Origin: Oleiharenicola lentus
GTDB taxonomy: Bacteria; Verrucomicrobiota; Verrucomicrobiia; Opitutales; Opitutaceae
DNA: 64,000 bases
NCBI RefSeq assembly: GCF_004118375.1
Contig: NZ_SDHX01000001.1
Coordinates: 1,031,693 to 1,095,692, forward strand
Direction of reading: 5' to 3'
Positions 47,431 through 54,740 of this stretch are shown one piece after another; positions within the stretch are counted from its first letter, which is position 1; each line of letters opens with the position of its first letter. The translations under genes and the position numbers were made by a program. Under the pieces are notes generated by a model that saw only the letters and a program-made list of their open reading frames with translations, ran no database searches and was not told where the DNA came from.

Positions 47431-47853
47431 ATGAACCCCGAGAGCTCTATTCCTGATTCACTCAAGAACCTGCGGCGCACCCGCAACAAGCATGTGCTCG
47501 CAATGCTGGGCTTTGCCTTCGGCTTGCTGTGCACGTTCATAGGCCGGGTCCTCGCCCGCTACGAAGGCCCGTGGGGAGGCAGATTGGCGCTGGCGCTTAC
47601 CCCTTTTGTATTGGTGGGAATTCTCGCCCTGAGTTCACGGCGGTTCTATCAGGCGGATGAACTGGAGCTGCTGATCAACCGCAAGGCGCTCGAATTTGCG
47701 TTTTACGCGGCGTTTTTCGGCTTGTTTGCGCTCGAACTGTTCCAGGCGGCGGGTTTTGTCCCGCGCTTTGAGTGGACCAACAAGCGGCTGCTGGTGGCGC
47801 TGTCGTTCCTGATGATTTCGGGGATCCTCTGGACCAAGCGCCGCTACGACTGA
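47431..47853 (+). CDS. Small integral membrane protein
   Basis: A 140-residue protein with about four membrane segments (HVLAMLGFAFGLLCTFIG, RLALALTPFVLVGILALS, LEFAFYAAFFGLFALELF, LLVALSFLMISGILWT). It ends in KRRYD. No domain name is known to me. It is six bases before the XRE regulator gene and so belongs to the common gene pair DUF membrane protein plus small Cro-type regulator. The start is only eight bases after the tandem repeats, so the transcript has a very short leader. Confidence 0.85.
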   Translation: MNPESSIPDSLKNLRRTRNKHVLAMLGFAFGLLCTFIGRVLARYEGPWGGRLALALTPFVLVGILALSSRRFYQADELELLINRKALEFAFYAAFFGLFALELFQAAGFVPRFEWTNKRLLVALSFLMISGILWTKRRYD

Positions 47854-47859
47854 ACCGCG

Positions 47860-48048
47860 ATGAAGAACCGTCTCAAGGATCTCCGGGCCGAGCGCGGCTG
47901 GTCGCAGGGCGAGCTCGCCGAGCAGCTCGCGGTGTCGCGCCAGACCATCAACGCCATCGAAACCGAGAAATACGACCCCAGCCTACCTCTGGCCCTGAAG
48001 ATCGCTAAGCTCTTCAAGCGCCCGGTGGAGGAGATTTTCGAGGTCTGA
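47860..48048 (+). CDS. Small XRE/Cro-type regulator (YozG-like)
   Basis: A 62-residue helix-turn-helix protein: LKDLRAERGWSQGELAEQLAVSRQTINAIETEKYDPSL, the typical five-helix Cro fold with almost no tail. Such regulators are coupled with membrane proteins as here and are presumed to repress their own promoter; the tandem repeats upstream of the operon are the obvious target. Cytoplasmic. Confidence 0.9.
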   Translation: MKNRLKDLRAERGWSQGELAEQLAVSRQTINAIETEKYDPSLPLALKIAKLFKRPVEEIFEV

Positions 48049-48058
48049 AGCCAATTCC

Positions 48059-49156
48059 ATGAACGCTGCATTCAAGTCATTCCTGATCCGCGCGCTTGCC
48101 GGCGCCTTTCTGCTCCTGCTTGATCCGGTGTCATCCTTCGCCGCGCCCACGCCCATGCTTTCCGCCAGTGACAGTCGCTTCCGTTACGAAGGCCGCTTCG
48201 ACCGGGCTGATCCGGCGCAGCCGGTCGTCATCTGGGCGGGAGACCGTATCAGCGTGGACTTCGAGGGCGGGGCGCTGGCGGTGCATTTTGGCCCAGCCAC
48301 GGGGCAGAGTTTTTTCAACGTGACCGTGGACGGAGTCACCGCGGTCGCGAGCGGAGCCGACGGGCGTTTTGCCTGGCCGCATCCACTCGCTCCCGGCCGG
48401 CATCAGCTGCGGATCGTAAAGCGGAGCGAGGCTGATGCCGGGCACGTCGTCTTTCGCGGCATCGAAGTGGCGGTCGGAGCGCGGGCCTGGGCGCCGGCCG
48501 CACCGGCGTATAAGCTCAGGCTGCAGTTTCTCGGCGACTCTATCACGGCCGGAGCCAACAACGAGGATGCCGAGGTGGATCAGTGGGAGGACCGCCGCAC
48601 CCACAACCACGCGCTGAGCTACGGGTTCCTGACCTCGCAGGAGCTGGGCGCGGACCATCGCGCGGTGGCGGTCAGCGGCATGGGCATCGGCGAGGGCTTC
48701 GTGCCGATGCGGGTCGCGGAAACGTGGGACAAGGTCTATCCGCGTGACCGGCCGGAACGGGTGGATCGCTCCGTCTGGGTGCCGGATGTCGTGGCGGTGA
48801 ATTTCGGCGAGAATGACTCGGCGTTTCCCCGCACGGAGGGCCGGCCTTTCGCGAAGGACTTTGCCGTCCGCTACGTGGCGTTCATTCGGTCGGTGCGGGC
48901 CGCCTGGCCCAAGGCGCAGCTTGTTCTCCTGCGCGGCGGCATGTCGGGCGGGGCCAACGATCCGGATCTGCGCGCGGCATGGGAAGCGGCCGTGCAGGAG
49001 CTTGAGGCGGACGACCCGCGCATCAGTCATTTCGTCTTCAATCACTGGACCGGGCACCATCCGCGCGTGGCCGACCACCGGGTCATGGCCGCGGAACTGA
49101 CGGGCTGGCTGAAGCGCCAGCCGTGGATGGCGCCGTTTCGGGTTGGAAACCACTAA
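48059..49156 (+). CDS. Exported SGNH/GDSL esterase (CE2-like)
   Basis: A 365-residue protein with a signal peptide (LIRALAGAFLLLLDPVSSFAAPTP). An N-terminal beta-jelly-roll (residues 35-150) precedes an SGNH hydrolase domain: GDSITAG with the catalytic Ser, the Gly/Asn block GMGIGEGF and VAVNFGENDSAF, and the catalytic His in WTGHHPRVADHRVMA. This two-domain layout matches carbohydrate esterase family 2 (acetylxylan esterase type). The usual Asp two residues before the His is not seen, as is known for CE2. Its last codons and TAA stop lie in a dispersed repeat. Confidence 0.88.
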   Translation: MNAAFKSFLIRALAGAFLLLLDPVSSFAAPTPMLSASDSRFRYEGRFDRADPAQPVVIWAGDRISVDFEGGALAVHFGPATGQSFFNVTVDGVTAVASGADGRFAWPHPLAPGRHQLRIVKRSEADAGHVVFRGIEVAVGARAWAPAAPAYKLRLQFLGDSITAGANNEDAEVDQWEDRRTHNHALSYGFLTSQELGADHRAVAVSGMGIGEGFVPMRVAETWDKVYPRDRPERVDRSVWVPDVVAVNFGENDSAFPRTEGRPFAKDFAVRYVAFIRSVRAAWPKAQLVLLRGGMSGGANDPDLRAAWEAAVQELEADDPRISHFVFNHWTGHHPRVADHRVMAAELTGWLKRQPWMAPFRVGNH

Positions 49157-49217
49157 ATCACACTAATAGAGCACTAATGGATTTTGATTAGTGAGGCCTT
49201 AGTGGCCATTAATGGTT
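49148..49217. repeat. Imperfect inverted repeat sharing ends with the element at 27969
   Basis: The outer ends AACCACTAA (49148) and TTAATGGTT (49209-49217) are inverted, and the inside holds CACTAAT / ATTAGTG units. The core AACCACTAA is shared with the larger palindrome at 27969-28177, so the two are probably related elements. It covers the last codon and stop of the esterase gene and ends 23 bases before the next start. Confidence 0.6.
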
Positions 49218-49240
49218 CAGTTCTCTTACCCCTGAACCCC

Positions 49241-50209
49241 ATGAAGCTTCCTATCGTTTTGCTGTTTTCGGTCCTCAGCCTTTTGGGCACCGCCAACGAG
49301 GCCCCCGCCCGCAAGCCCGGTGACTACCCGCTGACCGCCGACTCGCTCCCGCAGGAGGGCGTGCCCAAGGGCCAGCTGCTCGGGCCCTTCGAGTGGCGCA
49401 GCGCGATCATCCGTGGCACCGTGCGGCGTTACTGGGTGTATGTCCCCGCCCAATACGCCGCCGCCAAGCCCGCCGGCCTGCTCGTGTTTCACGACGGCCA
49501 GCGCGCCCTGAACCCCAAGGGCCCGCTCCGCGTGGATCAGGTGATGGAAAACCTGATCCACAAGAAGGACATTCCCGTAATGATCGGCCTGTTCATCACG
49601 CCGGGTAACCTGAGCGAACGTTATCCCGAAGACCTGGGCATGAACAATCCGAACAACCGCGCGCAGGAATACGACGTGCTCACCGACGCCTACGCCCGGA
49701 TGCTGGCCGACGAACTCATCCCCGAGCTGAAGAAGACCTACAACATTTCGGACGACGTGGAAAAGCGCGTGATTGGCGGCACCAGCAGCGGGGCCATCTG
49801 CGCGTGGACCACGGCGTGGGAGCGCCCCGACACCTTCCGCAAGGTTATCAGCATGATCGGCAGCTACGTGTCCATCGGCTACCAGCCGGCGCGGGGCAAC
49901 CAGCCGATGATCCCTGGCGGCGACCTCTATCCGACGCTCATCCGCAAGAATCCGCCGAAGAACATCCGCATCTTCCTGCAGGACGGTTCCAACGACCTCG
50001 ATAACCCGCACGGCAACTGGTTCCTCGCGAACCAGCAGATGCTCTCCGCCCTGAATTTTGCCAACGCCAGTGCCGACCGCCGCAAGCTCGAGGGCCCGCG
50101 CTACGATGTGAAATACGAGTGGGGCGACGGCAACCACTCCGACACGCACGGCGGCGCGCTGCTGCCCGACATTCTCCGGTGGATGTTTCGCGATGTGGCA
50201 AAGGACTAG
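49241..50209 (+). CDS. Exported Fes/esterase-D-type hydrolase
   Basis: A 322-residue protein with a signal peptide (LPIVLLFSVLSLLGTANEA). The alpha/beta hydrolase is of the esterase-D/Fes group: VYVPAQYAAAKPAGLLVFHDGQ, nucleophile Ser in IGGTSSGAICAWTTAW (about 181), Asp in LQDGSNDLDNP and His in EWGDGNHSDTHGG. Such enzymes release feruloyl or acyl groups or work on ferric siderophores; exported versions in plant-degraders often act on hemicellulose esters. The ATG at 49241 was selected because it begins the signal peptide. It lies 13 bases before the next hydrolase gene. Confidence 0.88.
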   Translation: MKLPIVLLFSVLSLLGTANEAPARKPGDYPLTADSLPQEGVPKGQLLGPFEWRSAIIRGTVRRYWVYVPAQYAAAKPAGLLVFHDGQRALNPKGPLRVDQVMENLIHKKDIPVMIGLFITPGNLSERYPEDLGMNNPNNRAQEYDVLTDAYARMLADELIPELKKTYNISDDVEKRVIGGTSSGAICAWTTAWERPDTFRKVISMIGSYVSIGYQPARGNQPMIPGGDLYPTLIRKNPPKNIRIFLQDGSNDLDNPHGNWFLANQQMLSALNFANASADRRKLEGPRYDVKYEWGDGNHSDTHGGALLPDILRWMFRDVAKD

Positions 50210-50222
50210 CTTCGGGGCCCGC

Positions 50223-51095
50223 ATGCGACTGACATTGCTCCGCCTGCTGGTCTTGGGCCTAGCATTCTTGCCGACGATGCGCGCCGGGGAAGCGATGGTG
50301 GACGTGGCTCCGGAGCTGCGGGGCGCGTGGGTCACGCCTGATGGCCCGTGGGATGGGCGAGCGGTGCTGCTCTTTCACGGCATGGCGTCGGACATGGATG
50401 ACGCCGGTGGGATCTTCCGGCAATTGGCGGGCGATCTGGCCGCGCAGGGGATCGCCAGCCTGCGCATCAACTTTCGCGGCGAAGGCGACGCCCGGCGGAC
50501 GAGGATTGAGTCAACGTTCGTTACGCGGCTGGAGGATGCCGCGGCAGCTCATGCCTGGGTCAAACGACAGGGCGGGGTGGATGCCGCCCGCGTTGGCGCC
50601 CTCGGTTTCAGCCTCGGCGGGCCGACGGCGGTCATCACGGCCGCACGACAGCCGGGCTGGTTCAAGTCCATCGCCGTGTGGTCGAGCCCGAGCGGCGACA
50701 TCTTCGCGCTTTGGGCGGAGAACCAGACCGCGCAGCGGGCCCTGCGCGAGGGTGAGGCGACCGAGGACATCCCCGGTTGGAAGCAACTGACGACCAAGCG
50801 TGAATTCTACGCCAGTTTCCGCGGTTTCGATTTTGATGCGGCGTTGGCGAAGTATTCCGGGGCCTTCCTCACGATCCGTGGTTCGGCGGATCATGTGGCC
50901 AACCGCGATGCCGAGATGGTGCGGATTTTGTCCGCCCGGCCCGCCTCCGCCCCCGGCTCCGGCACGGCAAGCCGGCCGGCCGAGGCCGTGTTGATCGGCG
51001 GCGCGGATCATATCTTCAACGTCTTCCAGCCCGAACTCGGCCACGCCGGGCGCGTGCGCGCACTGACAGTGGCGTGGTTCGAGCGGACGTTGTGA
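50223..51095 (+). CDS. Exported alpha/beta hydrolase
   Basis: A 290-residue protein with a signal peptide (LLRLLVLGLAFLPTMRAG). It has a complete alpha/beta hydrolase core: AVLLFHGMASDMD (oxyanion region), nucleophile elbow GFSLGG, Asp in LTIRGSADHV and His in IGGADHIFNVFQ. Family assignment beyond dienelactone/peptidase-like hydrolases is not possible. It begins 13 bp after the preceding esterase, forming a run of three exported hydrolases. Confidence 0.87.
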   Translation: MRLTLLRLLVLGLAFLPTMRAGEAMVDVAPELRGAWVTPDGPWDGRAVLLFHGMASDMDDAGGIFRQLAGDLAAQGIASLRINFRGEGDARRTRIESTFVTRLEDAAAAHAWVKRQGGVDAARVGALGFSLGGPTAVITAARQPGWFKSIAVWSSPSGDIFALWAENQTAQRALREGEATEDIPGWKQLTTKREFYASFRGFDFDAALAKYSGAFLTIRGSADHVANRDAEMVRILSARPASAPGSGTASRPAEAVLIGGADHIFNVFQPELGHAGRVRALTVAWFERTL

Positions 51096-51199
51096 GCTGA
51101 ACCCGGGCGATGGGGGCGTGGCTTCCGGTGACCGAGGCTTCGGTGTGGAAACCGACGCCCACCGAGTGATGAATACCCAAAGAAGGGCCGCCACTTTGT

Positions 51200-51257
51200 G
51201 TAGGGCCGGCGCTTGCGCCGACCTCGTGGCCGAGGCGCGCCCAAGGGCGCGACCTAC
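51200..51257. repeat. Imperfect palindrome, 27-nt arms
   Basis: GTAGG..C..GC.CTTG type arms (51200-51226 and 51231-51257) pair at 19 of 27 positions. It belongs to the same style as 19095-19146 and 58831-58854. It lies in the 295-bp gap between the alpha/beta hydrolase and the VPDSG gene; no other feature is visible in that gap except the terminator at 51342. Confidence 0.6.
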
Positions 51258-51341
51258 AGGTGAACTGGCGATCGTACGTCAGTCCTTTGGATGAGATTCA
51301 ATCGTGCGTGGTCCTGGCTGGGGCGCGGGCGGCGCGGGCGC

Positions 51342-51370
51342 AAAAAAGCCCGGGCGCGAATGCCCGGGCT
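51342..51370 (-). terminator. Terminator of the VPDSG gene
   Basis: Read on the minus strand: AGCCCGGGC, loop, GCCCGGGCT, then TTTTTT. A 9-bp perfect stem with a T tract, 20 bases after the stop at 51391. Confidence 0.9.
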
Positions 51371-51390
51371 GGGAGGAGGGAGCGGTTGCG

Positions 51391-52161
51391 TCAGGCACGC
51401 CGGCGGAGGCCGGCGAGGCTGAGCAGGCCGCCCGCCAGCAGGAGCGCCGTGGCGCCGGTGTCCGGGACGCCCGGCGTTTGCGGACCGGCGGCGATGGTCG
51501 GGGCGTCGGCACCGACGGCGGTGATGATGGTCAGGTCGTCGAGATACATGGAGCCGGTGCCGCTGATGGTGCTGCCGGAGCCGTCGCCGATGAGGAAGAA
51601 GTTGGACGCGCCGGTGAGGGCGCCGCCGCCGCCAAGGTAGGTGTTGTCGAAGAAATAGGAGACTTGGCCGGCGAGGACGTACGTGGTGAAAGTGTGAAAC
51701 TGGGTCATGTCGGTCGACACGAAGGTCTCGCCCGCGGCCGTGTAGTACTTGAAGCCGTTGTTTAGGAAATAAAACGCCGAGCCGTAGCCGCTGCTGTCGT
51801 ACCAGTACTGTGACCATTCGGTGGAATTGGCGCCGAGGGCCACGCGGGTCCGGACAAGGTTGCCGTCCGCCGTGTTGGCGAGGGAGAAGCCCGGGTTGTC
51901 ACCATAGACCCAGCCCGCGCCGAACCAGATGCCGGCGCCATGGGCGGTCGACATCGTGAGGACATCGCCATCGCTCGACCAGTTGGTGGTCGGCCAGTAG
52001 CTGGCCGGGCCGCCAGGCCCGATCGTGGTGAAGAGCGAACCGTAGCTGCCCTGGTTGGGCAGAAGATCGCCATTGTATTGGAACGTGATCGGGGAAGCGG
52101 TTAGGCGACCACCGAAGAGGAGGCCGGCGAGCAGGATCAGGCGGAGAGTGCGAAGGGACAT
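51391..52161 (-). CDS. VPDSG-CTERM sorted surface protein
   Basis: A 256-residue exported protein with a signal peptide (TLRLILLAGLLFGGRLTAS) and the C-terminal sorting tail GVPDTGATALLLAGGLLSLAGLRRRA split as VPDTGATALL... and an RRR end: the VPD(S/T)G motif, a hydrophobic helix and a basic cluster. This is the Verrucomicrobia variant of PEP-CTERM, presumably handled by an exosortase-like enzyme encoded elsewhere. The mature part is a beta-rich, Gly/Ser/Tyr-rich domain (WSSDGDVLTMSTAHGAG, SQYWYDSSGYGSAFYFL) resembling exported carbohydrate-associated lectin-like folds. Function is unknown. Confidence 0.92.
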   Translation of the reverse strand: MSLRTLRLILLAGLLFGGRLTASPITFQYNGDLLPNQGSYGSLFTTIGPGGPASYWPTTNWSSDGDVLTMSTAHGAGIWFGAGWVYGDNPGFSLANTADGNLVRTRVALGANSTEWSQYWYDSSGYGSAFYFLNNGFKYYTAAGETFVSTDMTQFHTFTTYVLAGQVSYFFDNTYLGGGGALTGASNFFLIGDGSGSTISGTGSMYLDDLTIITAVGADAPTIAAGPQTPGVPDTGATALLLAGGLLSLAGLRRRA

Positions 52162-52287
52162 GGCTGGTGGGTGTGGGCCTGTCAGAAACGAGGCCTCGTG
52201 GCTTGCGGCAATCACTTTGACCAAATCTGGGTGGATCTACGTAGATCGGTGTAAGCCGGGGCGACACTTTCCGCAGCGAGCCTGCGC

Positions 52288-52467
52288 TCAGTTGTCCAGG
52301 CGGGCCGGGATGGTCCCGAGCGGTTCCCCGCCCATACCCGGGTAGAAGGCGAGCGCGAGGAAGTCGGTGTAGAGCCGGCGTTGCGCGGCGTGGGTGGGCA
52401 GCATGCGGCCGGTGGGCTGTTGCGTCGGACGCCGGGGCGTCCGCTGGCGGATGGTTTTGTTTTTCAT
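52288..52467 (-). CDS. Small protein downstream of a terminator (uncertain)
   Basis: A 59-residue frame starting MKNKTIRQRTPRRPTQQ and ending in GGEPLGTIPARLDN. Basic N-terminal half, no signal, no known family. Upstream on the same strand is a GGGAAAGG/CCTTTCCC hairpin close to the ATG and then the terminator at 52518-52548. It may be real since it is the only decent frame in this gap, but no homologue can be recalled. Confidence 0.4.
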   Translation of the reverse strand: MKNKTIRQRTPRRPTQQPTGRMLPTHAAQRRLYTDFLALAFYPGMGGEPLGTIPARLDN

Positions 52468-52517
52468 GGTGGGAAAGGCGGCTGACCTTTCCCCTCCGTG
52501 GATTCCACCGGGGCAAC

Positions 52518-52548
52518 AAAAAGCCCCTCCGGTGGACACCGGAGGGGC
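52518..52548 (-). terminator. Strong terminator after a 32-residue frame
   Basis: On the minus strand: GCCCCTCCGGTG, two-base centre, CACCGGAGGGGC, then TTTTT. It is a 12-bp perfect stem lying between two small frames, so at least one transcript ends here. Confidence 0.88.
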
Positions 52549-52564
52549 GAAAGTCAGGAGACGT

Positions 52565-52663
52565 TCAAAACCCTCGCGGCGCGCCGCTGACGGCGGACAC
52601 GACAACGGACGAAAGGCTGGAGGAGCCAATCGGGGCGCTGGTCGTGAGGGCGGAGGATTTCAT
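52565..52663 (-). CDS. Possible 32-residue peptide gene
   Basis: A short frame, MKSSALTTSAPIGSSSL... to ...GAPRGF, Ser/Val-rich. The stop lies 16 bases before a strong terminator, the position expected for a small real transcript. No ribosome-binding site is obvious and chance is possible. Confidence 0.3.
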   Translation of the reverse strand: MKSSALTTSAPIGSSSLSSVVVSAVSGAPRGF

Positions 52664-52760
52664 GGGTTGATGGGGCGAGTGAATCACCGGCCGCCGGGTT
52701 GTCCACCCGGCCGGGGGCGTCCGGCCTGATTTGGCCGGAACTGTGCCGGTGTCCGGAGCC

Positions 52761-53687
52761 TCAGGATTTACCCGGTGTCGCCAGTTTGAACTCTTTCAGC
52801 AGCTCCTCGATTTTGCCGGTGATGTTACTGCGCGGGTCTCCGGGATGCAGGCCGGCGTGGCGGACGGTGCCGTCGGGCGCGATGATCGCGACGAAGGGGA
52901 TGCCCTGGATGCCGTAGTCGGGGTTGAAGACATTCTGCTCGCTGAAGACAATGTCCCAGGTGATTTCCTTCGCCTTGATGAAGTCCTGCATCAGGGCCAT
53001 TTCGCGGGCGGGGTCGCCCTCGGTGTTCACGCGCGGGCCCATGTTGGCGACGAAACCCTGGAGGCTGGTGACGCCGAGGAAGGTGACCGGGGCGTCCTTG
53101 AAGTGCGCAACGTGCTCGCGGATCTGGGGAAACGAGGCGATGCAGGGCCCGCACCACGTGGCCCAGAAGTCGAGCACGACGACGCGGCCCTTCAGCGCGG
53201 AGAGCTTGGTGAGGCCCTCACGGGAGGCCCAGGTGAAACTCAGCTCGGGCGCGGGTTTGCCGATGAGGGCGGCTTGCGCGGCCCCGGCCTGGGCGGCTTG
53301 GTCGATTTGCGCCAGGATCGGGTCCACGGTGTTGGCGGCCTTGGTGCCCGGGAAATCCTGCTTCAGTTTCAGCAGGGTTTCGCGGCCGGCCTTCTCATCC
53401 TGCAGCACCTGGATGTAGAGCACGGCCTTCATCATGGGGATGTTGGCGACGGCCTCGCTTTTTTCGCCCGCATGCTTGGCGAGCAGGGCGTCGAACTTCG
53501 CCAGCTCCGCCTCGAAATTTTTCGCCGTGGGCTCGGTGGTCTTCAGCTTGGCCGAGATCTCATCCACCAGGGCCTTCAATTCGATCATCACGGGATCGGT
53601 GGGCTGGCGCTCGGCATTCTGCCCCATGGCAGAGATGAGAAGGACCAGGCTGCTGAGGAGACCGGAGAGAAAAAGGCGTAAGCGCAT
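52761..53687 (-). CDS. Exported TlpA/thioredoxin-like oxidoreductase
   Basis: A 308-residue protein with a signal peptide (RLFLSGLLSSLVLLISAMG), a helical N-terminal region (about 30-150) and a C-terminal redoxin domain: GKPAPELSFTWAS, VLDFWATWCGPCIASFP with the WCGPC active site (about 178), and IPFVAIIAPDGTVRH with the cis-Pro. It would reduce or oxidise thiols in the periplasm or in the reduction of cytochromes. The helical insert resembles the DUF4369-like or unknown domain found in Bacteroidetes homologues. The start at 53687 begins the signal peptide. Confidence 0.92.
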   Translation of the reverse strand: MRLRLFLSGLLSSLVLLISAMGQNAERQPTDPVMIELKALVDEISAKLKTTEPTAKNFEAELAKFDALLAKHAGEKSEAVANIPMMKAVLYIQVLQDEKAGRETLLKLKQDFPGTKAANTVDPILAQIDQAAQAGAAQAALIGKPAPELSFTWASREGLTKLSALKGRVVVLDFWATWCGPCIASFPQIREHVAHFKDAPVTFLGVTSLQGFVANMGPRVNTEGDPAREMALMQDFIKAKEITWDIVFSEQNVFNPDYGIQGIPFVAIIAPDGTVRHAGLHPGDPRSNITGKIEELLKEFKLATPGKS

Positions 53688-53738
53688 GCCGATGACCTTG
53701 CCCAGGAAAGGGGGCGCGTCCAGTCGCATTGCACCGGC

Positions 53739-54236
53739 TCAGGACTTGGGTGTGAGCGGCGTGTAATAGTAAATGACGATGTAGGTGCAGGGCTTGTCGC
53801 CGGCGTTGCGCAGGCGCGTGGTGGCGCGGGCGGCGAGGAAGAACACGGAGCCGGGGCCGGCGGTGTGCAGCTTGCCGTCGATATGCATCTCGACGAGGCC
53901 CTCCTTCACGATGATGATTTCCTCTTGGAGGTGGAGGCGCGGCTCGCCGCTGTTTTCGCCGGGATTGAGCGTGGTGATGTGGCAGTGCGCCTTGTCGAGC
54001 GTCGTGGTCGGACCGTCGAACACGTCGCGGCGTGAACCCTTGGGCGTGGGGATGACGGTCATCTTCTCCCAATCATAGACGGCGGAAGGCAGAGGCGTGA
54101 CGGGGGAGGTTTGGGCGGAGGACATGGGGGATAGAACGGAGGCCAGAAGGCACCCGCCTACGCCGATGGCTACGGCGCGGCTCGTCCCGATGCAGCGCAT
54201 CAGGCGAGGGAGAACGGGCAAGAGAGTTGATTTCAT
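53739..54236 (-). CDS. Exported cupin
   Basis: A 165-residue protein with an N-terminal hydrophobic stretch (VAIGVGGCLLASVLSP) that suggests export, followed by one cupin domain: HCHITTLNPGENSGEPRLHLQEEIIIVKEGLVEMHIDG. The metal-binding residues include His in RLHLQEE and Glu in QEEIIIV. In a pectin locus a cupin can be KdgF-like, opening the ring of unsaturated galacturonate, but KdgF is usually cytoplasmic; so the role is only suggestive. It is the first minus-strand gene of the block after the thioredoxin. Confidence 0.82.
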   Translation of the reverse strand: MKSTLLPVLPRLMRCIGTSRAVAIGVGGCLLASVLSPMSSAQTSPVTPLPSAVYDWEKMTVIPTPKGSRRDVFDGPTTTLDKAHCHITTLNPGENSGEPRLHLQEEIIIVKEGLVEMHIDGKLHTAGPGSVFFLAARATTRLRNAGDKPCTYIVIYYYTPLTPKS

Positions 54237-54260
54237 GGTGAGATAGGTGGCGGGGAAAAT

Positions 54261-54286
54261 AAAAGCCCCGGCACGTCGGCCGGGGC
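54261..54286 (-). terminator. Terminator after the small secreted protein gene
   Basis: Minus-strand GCCCCGGC, six-base loop, GCCGGGGC followed by TTTTATTTT; 6 bases after the stop at 54293. Confidence 0.88.
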
Positions 54287-54292
54287 GGTGGT

Positions 54293-54676
54293 TCACTTTA
54301 CGCGGGTGGCCTTCCACTCCACCTTGGCGGTGCCGCCTTCGCGGTTGGGGCGTTCAATGGTCCCGGTGATGGTGTCGCCCTCGACTTTGCCCGCATACTT
54401 GATGGCGAAACTGTTGCCGTTGAATTCGCGGGTGACGGTGAAGGCGACTTGGTCGTCCTTGAAGGAGGCGTCGCTGATCGCGGCGTCGCCCATGCGGCCG
54501 GAGACGGTGCCGGTGAGCGCGCCGTCCTTGAGCGCGAGCTTGGCGGTGGACTCCATCGGGCCGTTGCGGCCTTCGGTGGTCCACTTCCACGCGCCGGCAA
54601 TGTCGGCGGCAAGGGCGGAGCTGGTGAGGAGAAAAGCGGCGACAAGCGCCGCGAACAGGGAGCGGGGGTTTTTCAT
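54293..54676 (-). CDS. Small secreted beta-rich protein
   Basis: A 127-residue protein with a signal peptide (LFAALVAAFLLTSSALAAD) and a lipocalin-like barrel pattern (DIAGAWKWTTEGRNGPMEST, LTGTVSGRMGDAAIS, AIKYAGKVEGDTITGTIER). Such secreted beta-barrel proteins are common in Verrucomicrobia near lyases, with no known function. The start at 54676 begins the signal peptide. A terminator follows the stop directly, so the transcript ends here. Confidence 0.82.
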   Translation of the reverse strand: MKNPRSLFAALVAAFLLTSSALAADIAGAWKWTTEGRNGPMESTAKLALKDGALTGTVSGRMGDAAISDASFKDDQVAFTVTREFNGNSFAIKYAGKVEGDTITGTIERPNREGGTAKVEWKATRVK

Positions 54677-54740
54677 GGGGGATAAAACGGGTGAAGTTTG
54701 AGGAAGCGAAACGGCTGAGAGGAAGACCGGACGGCGCGCG

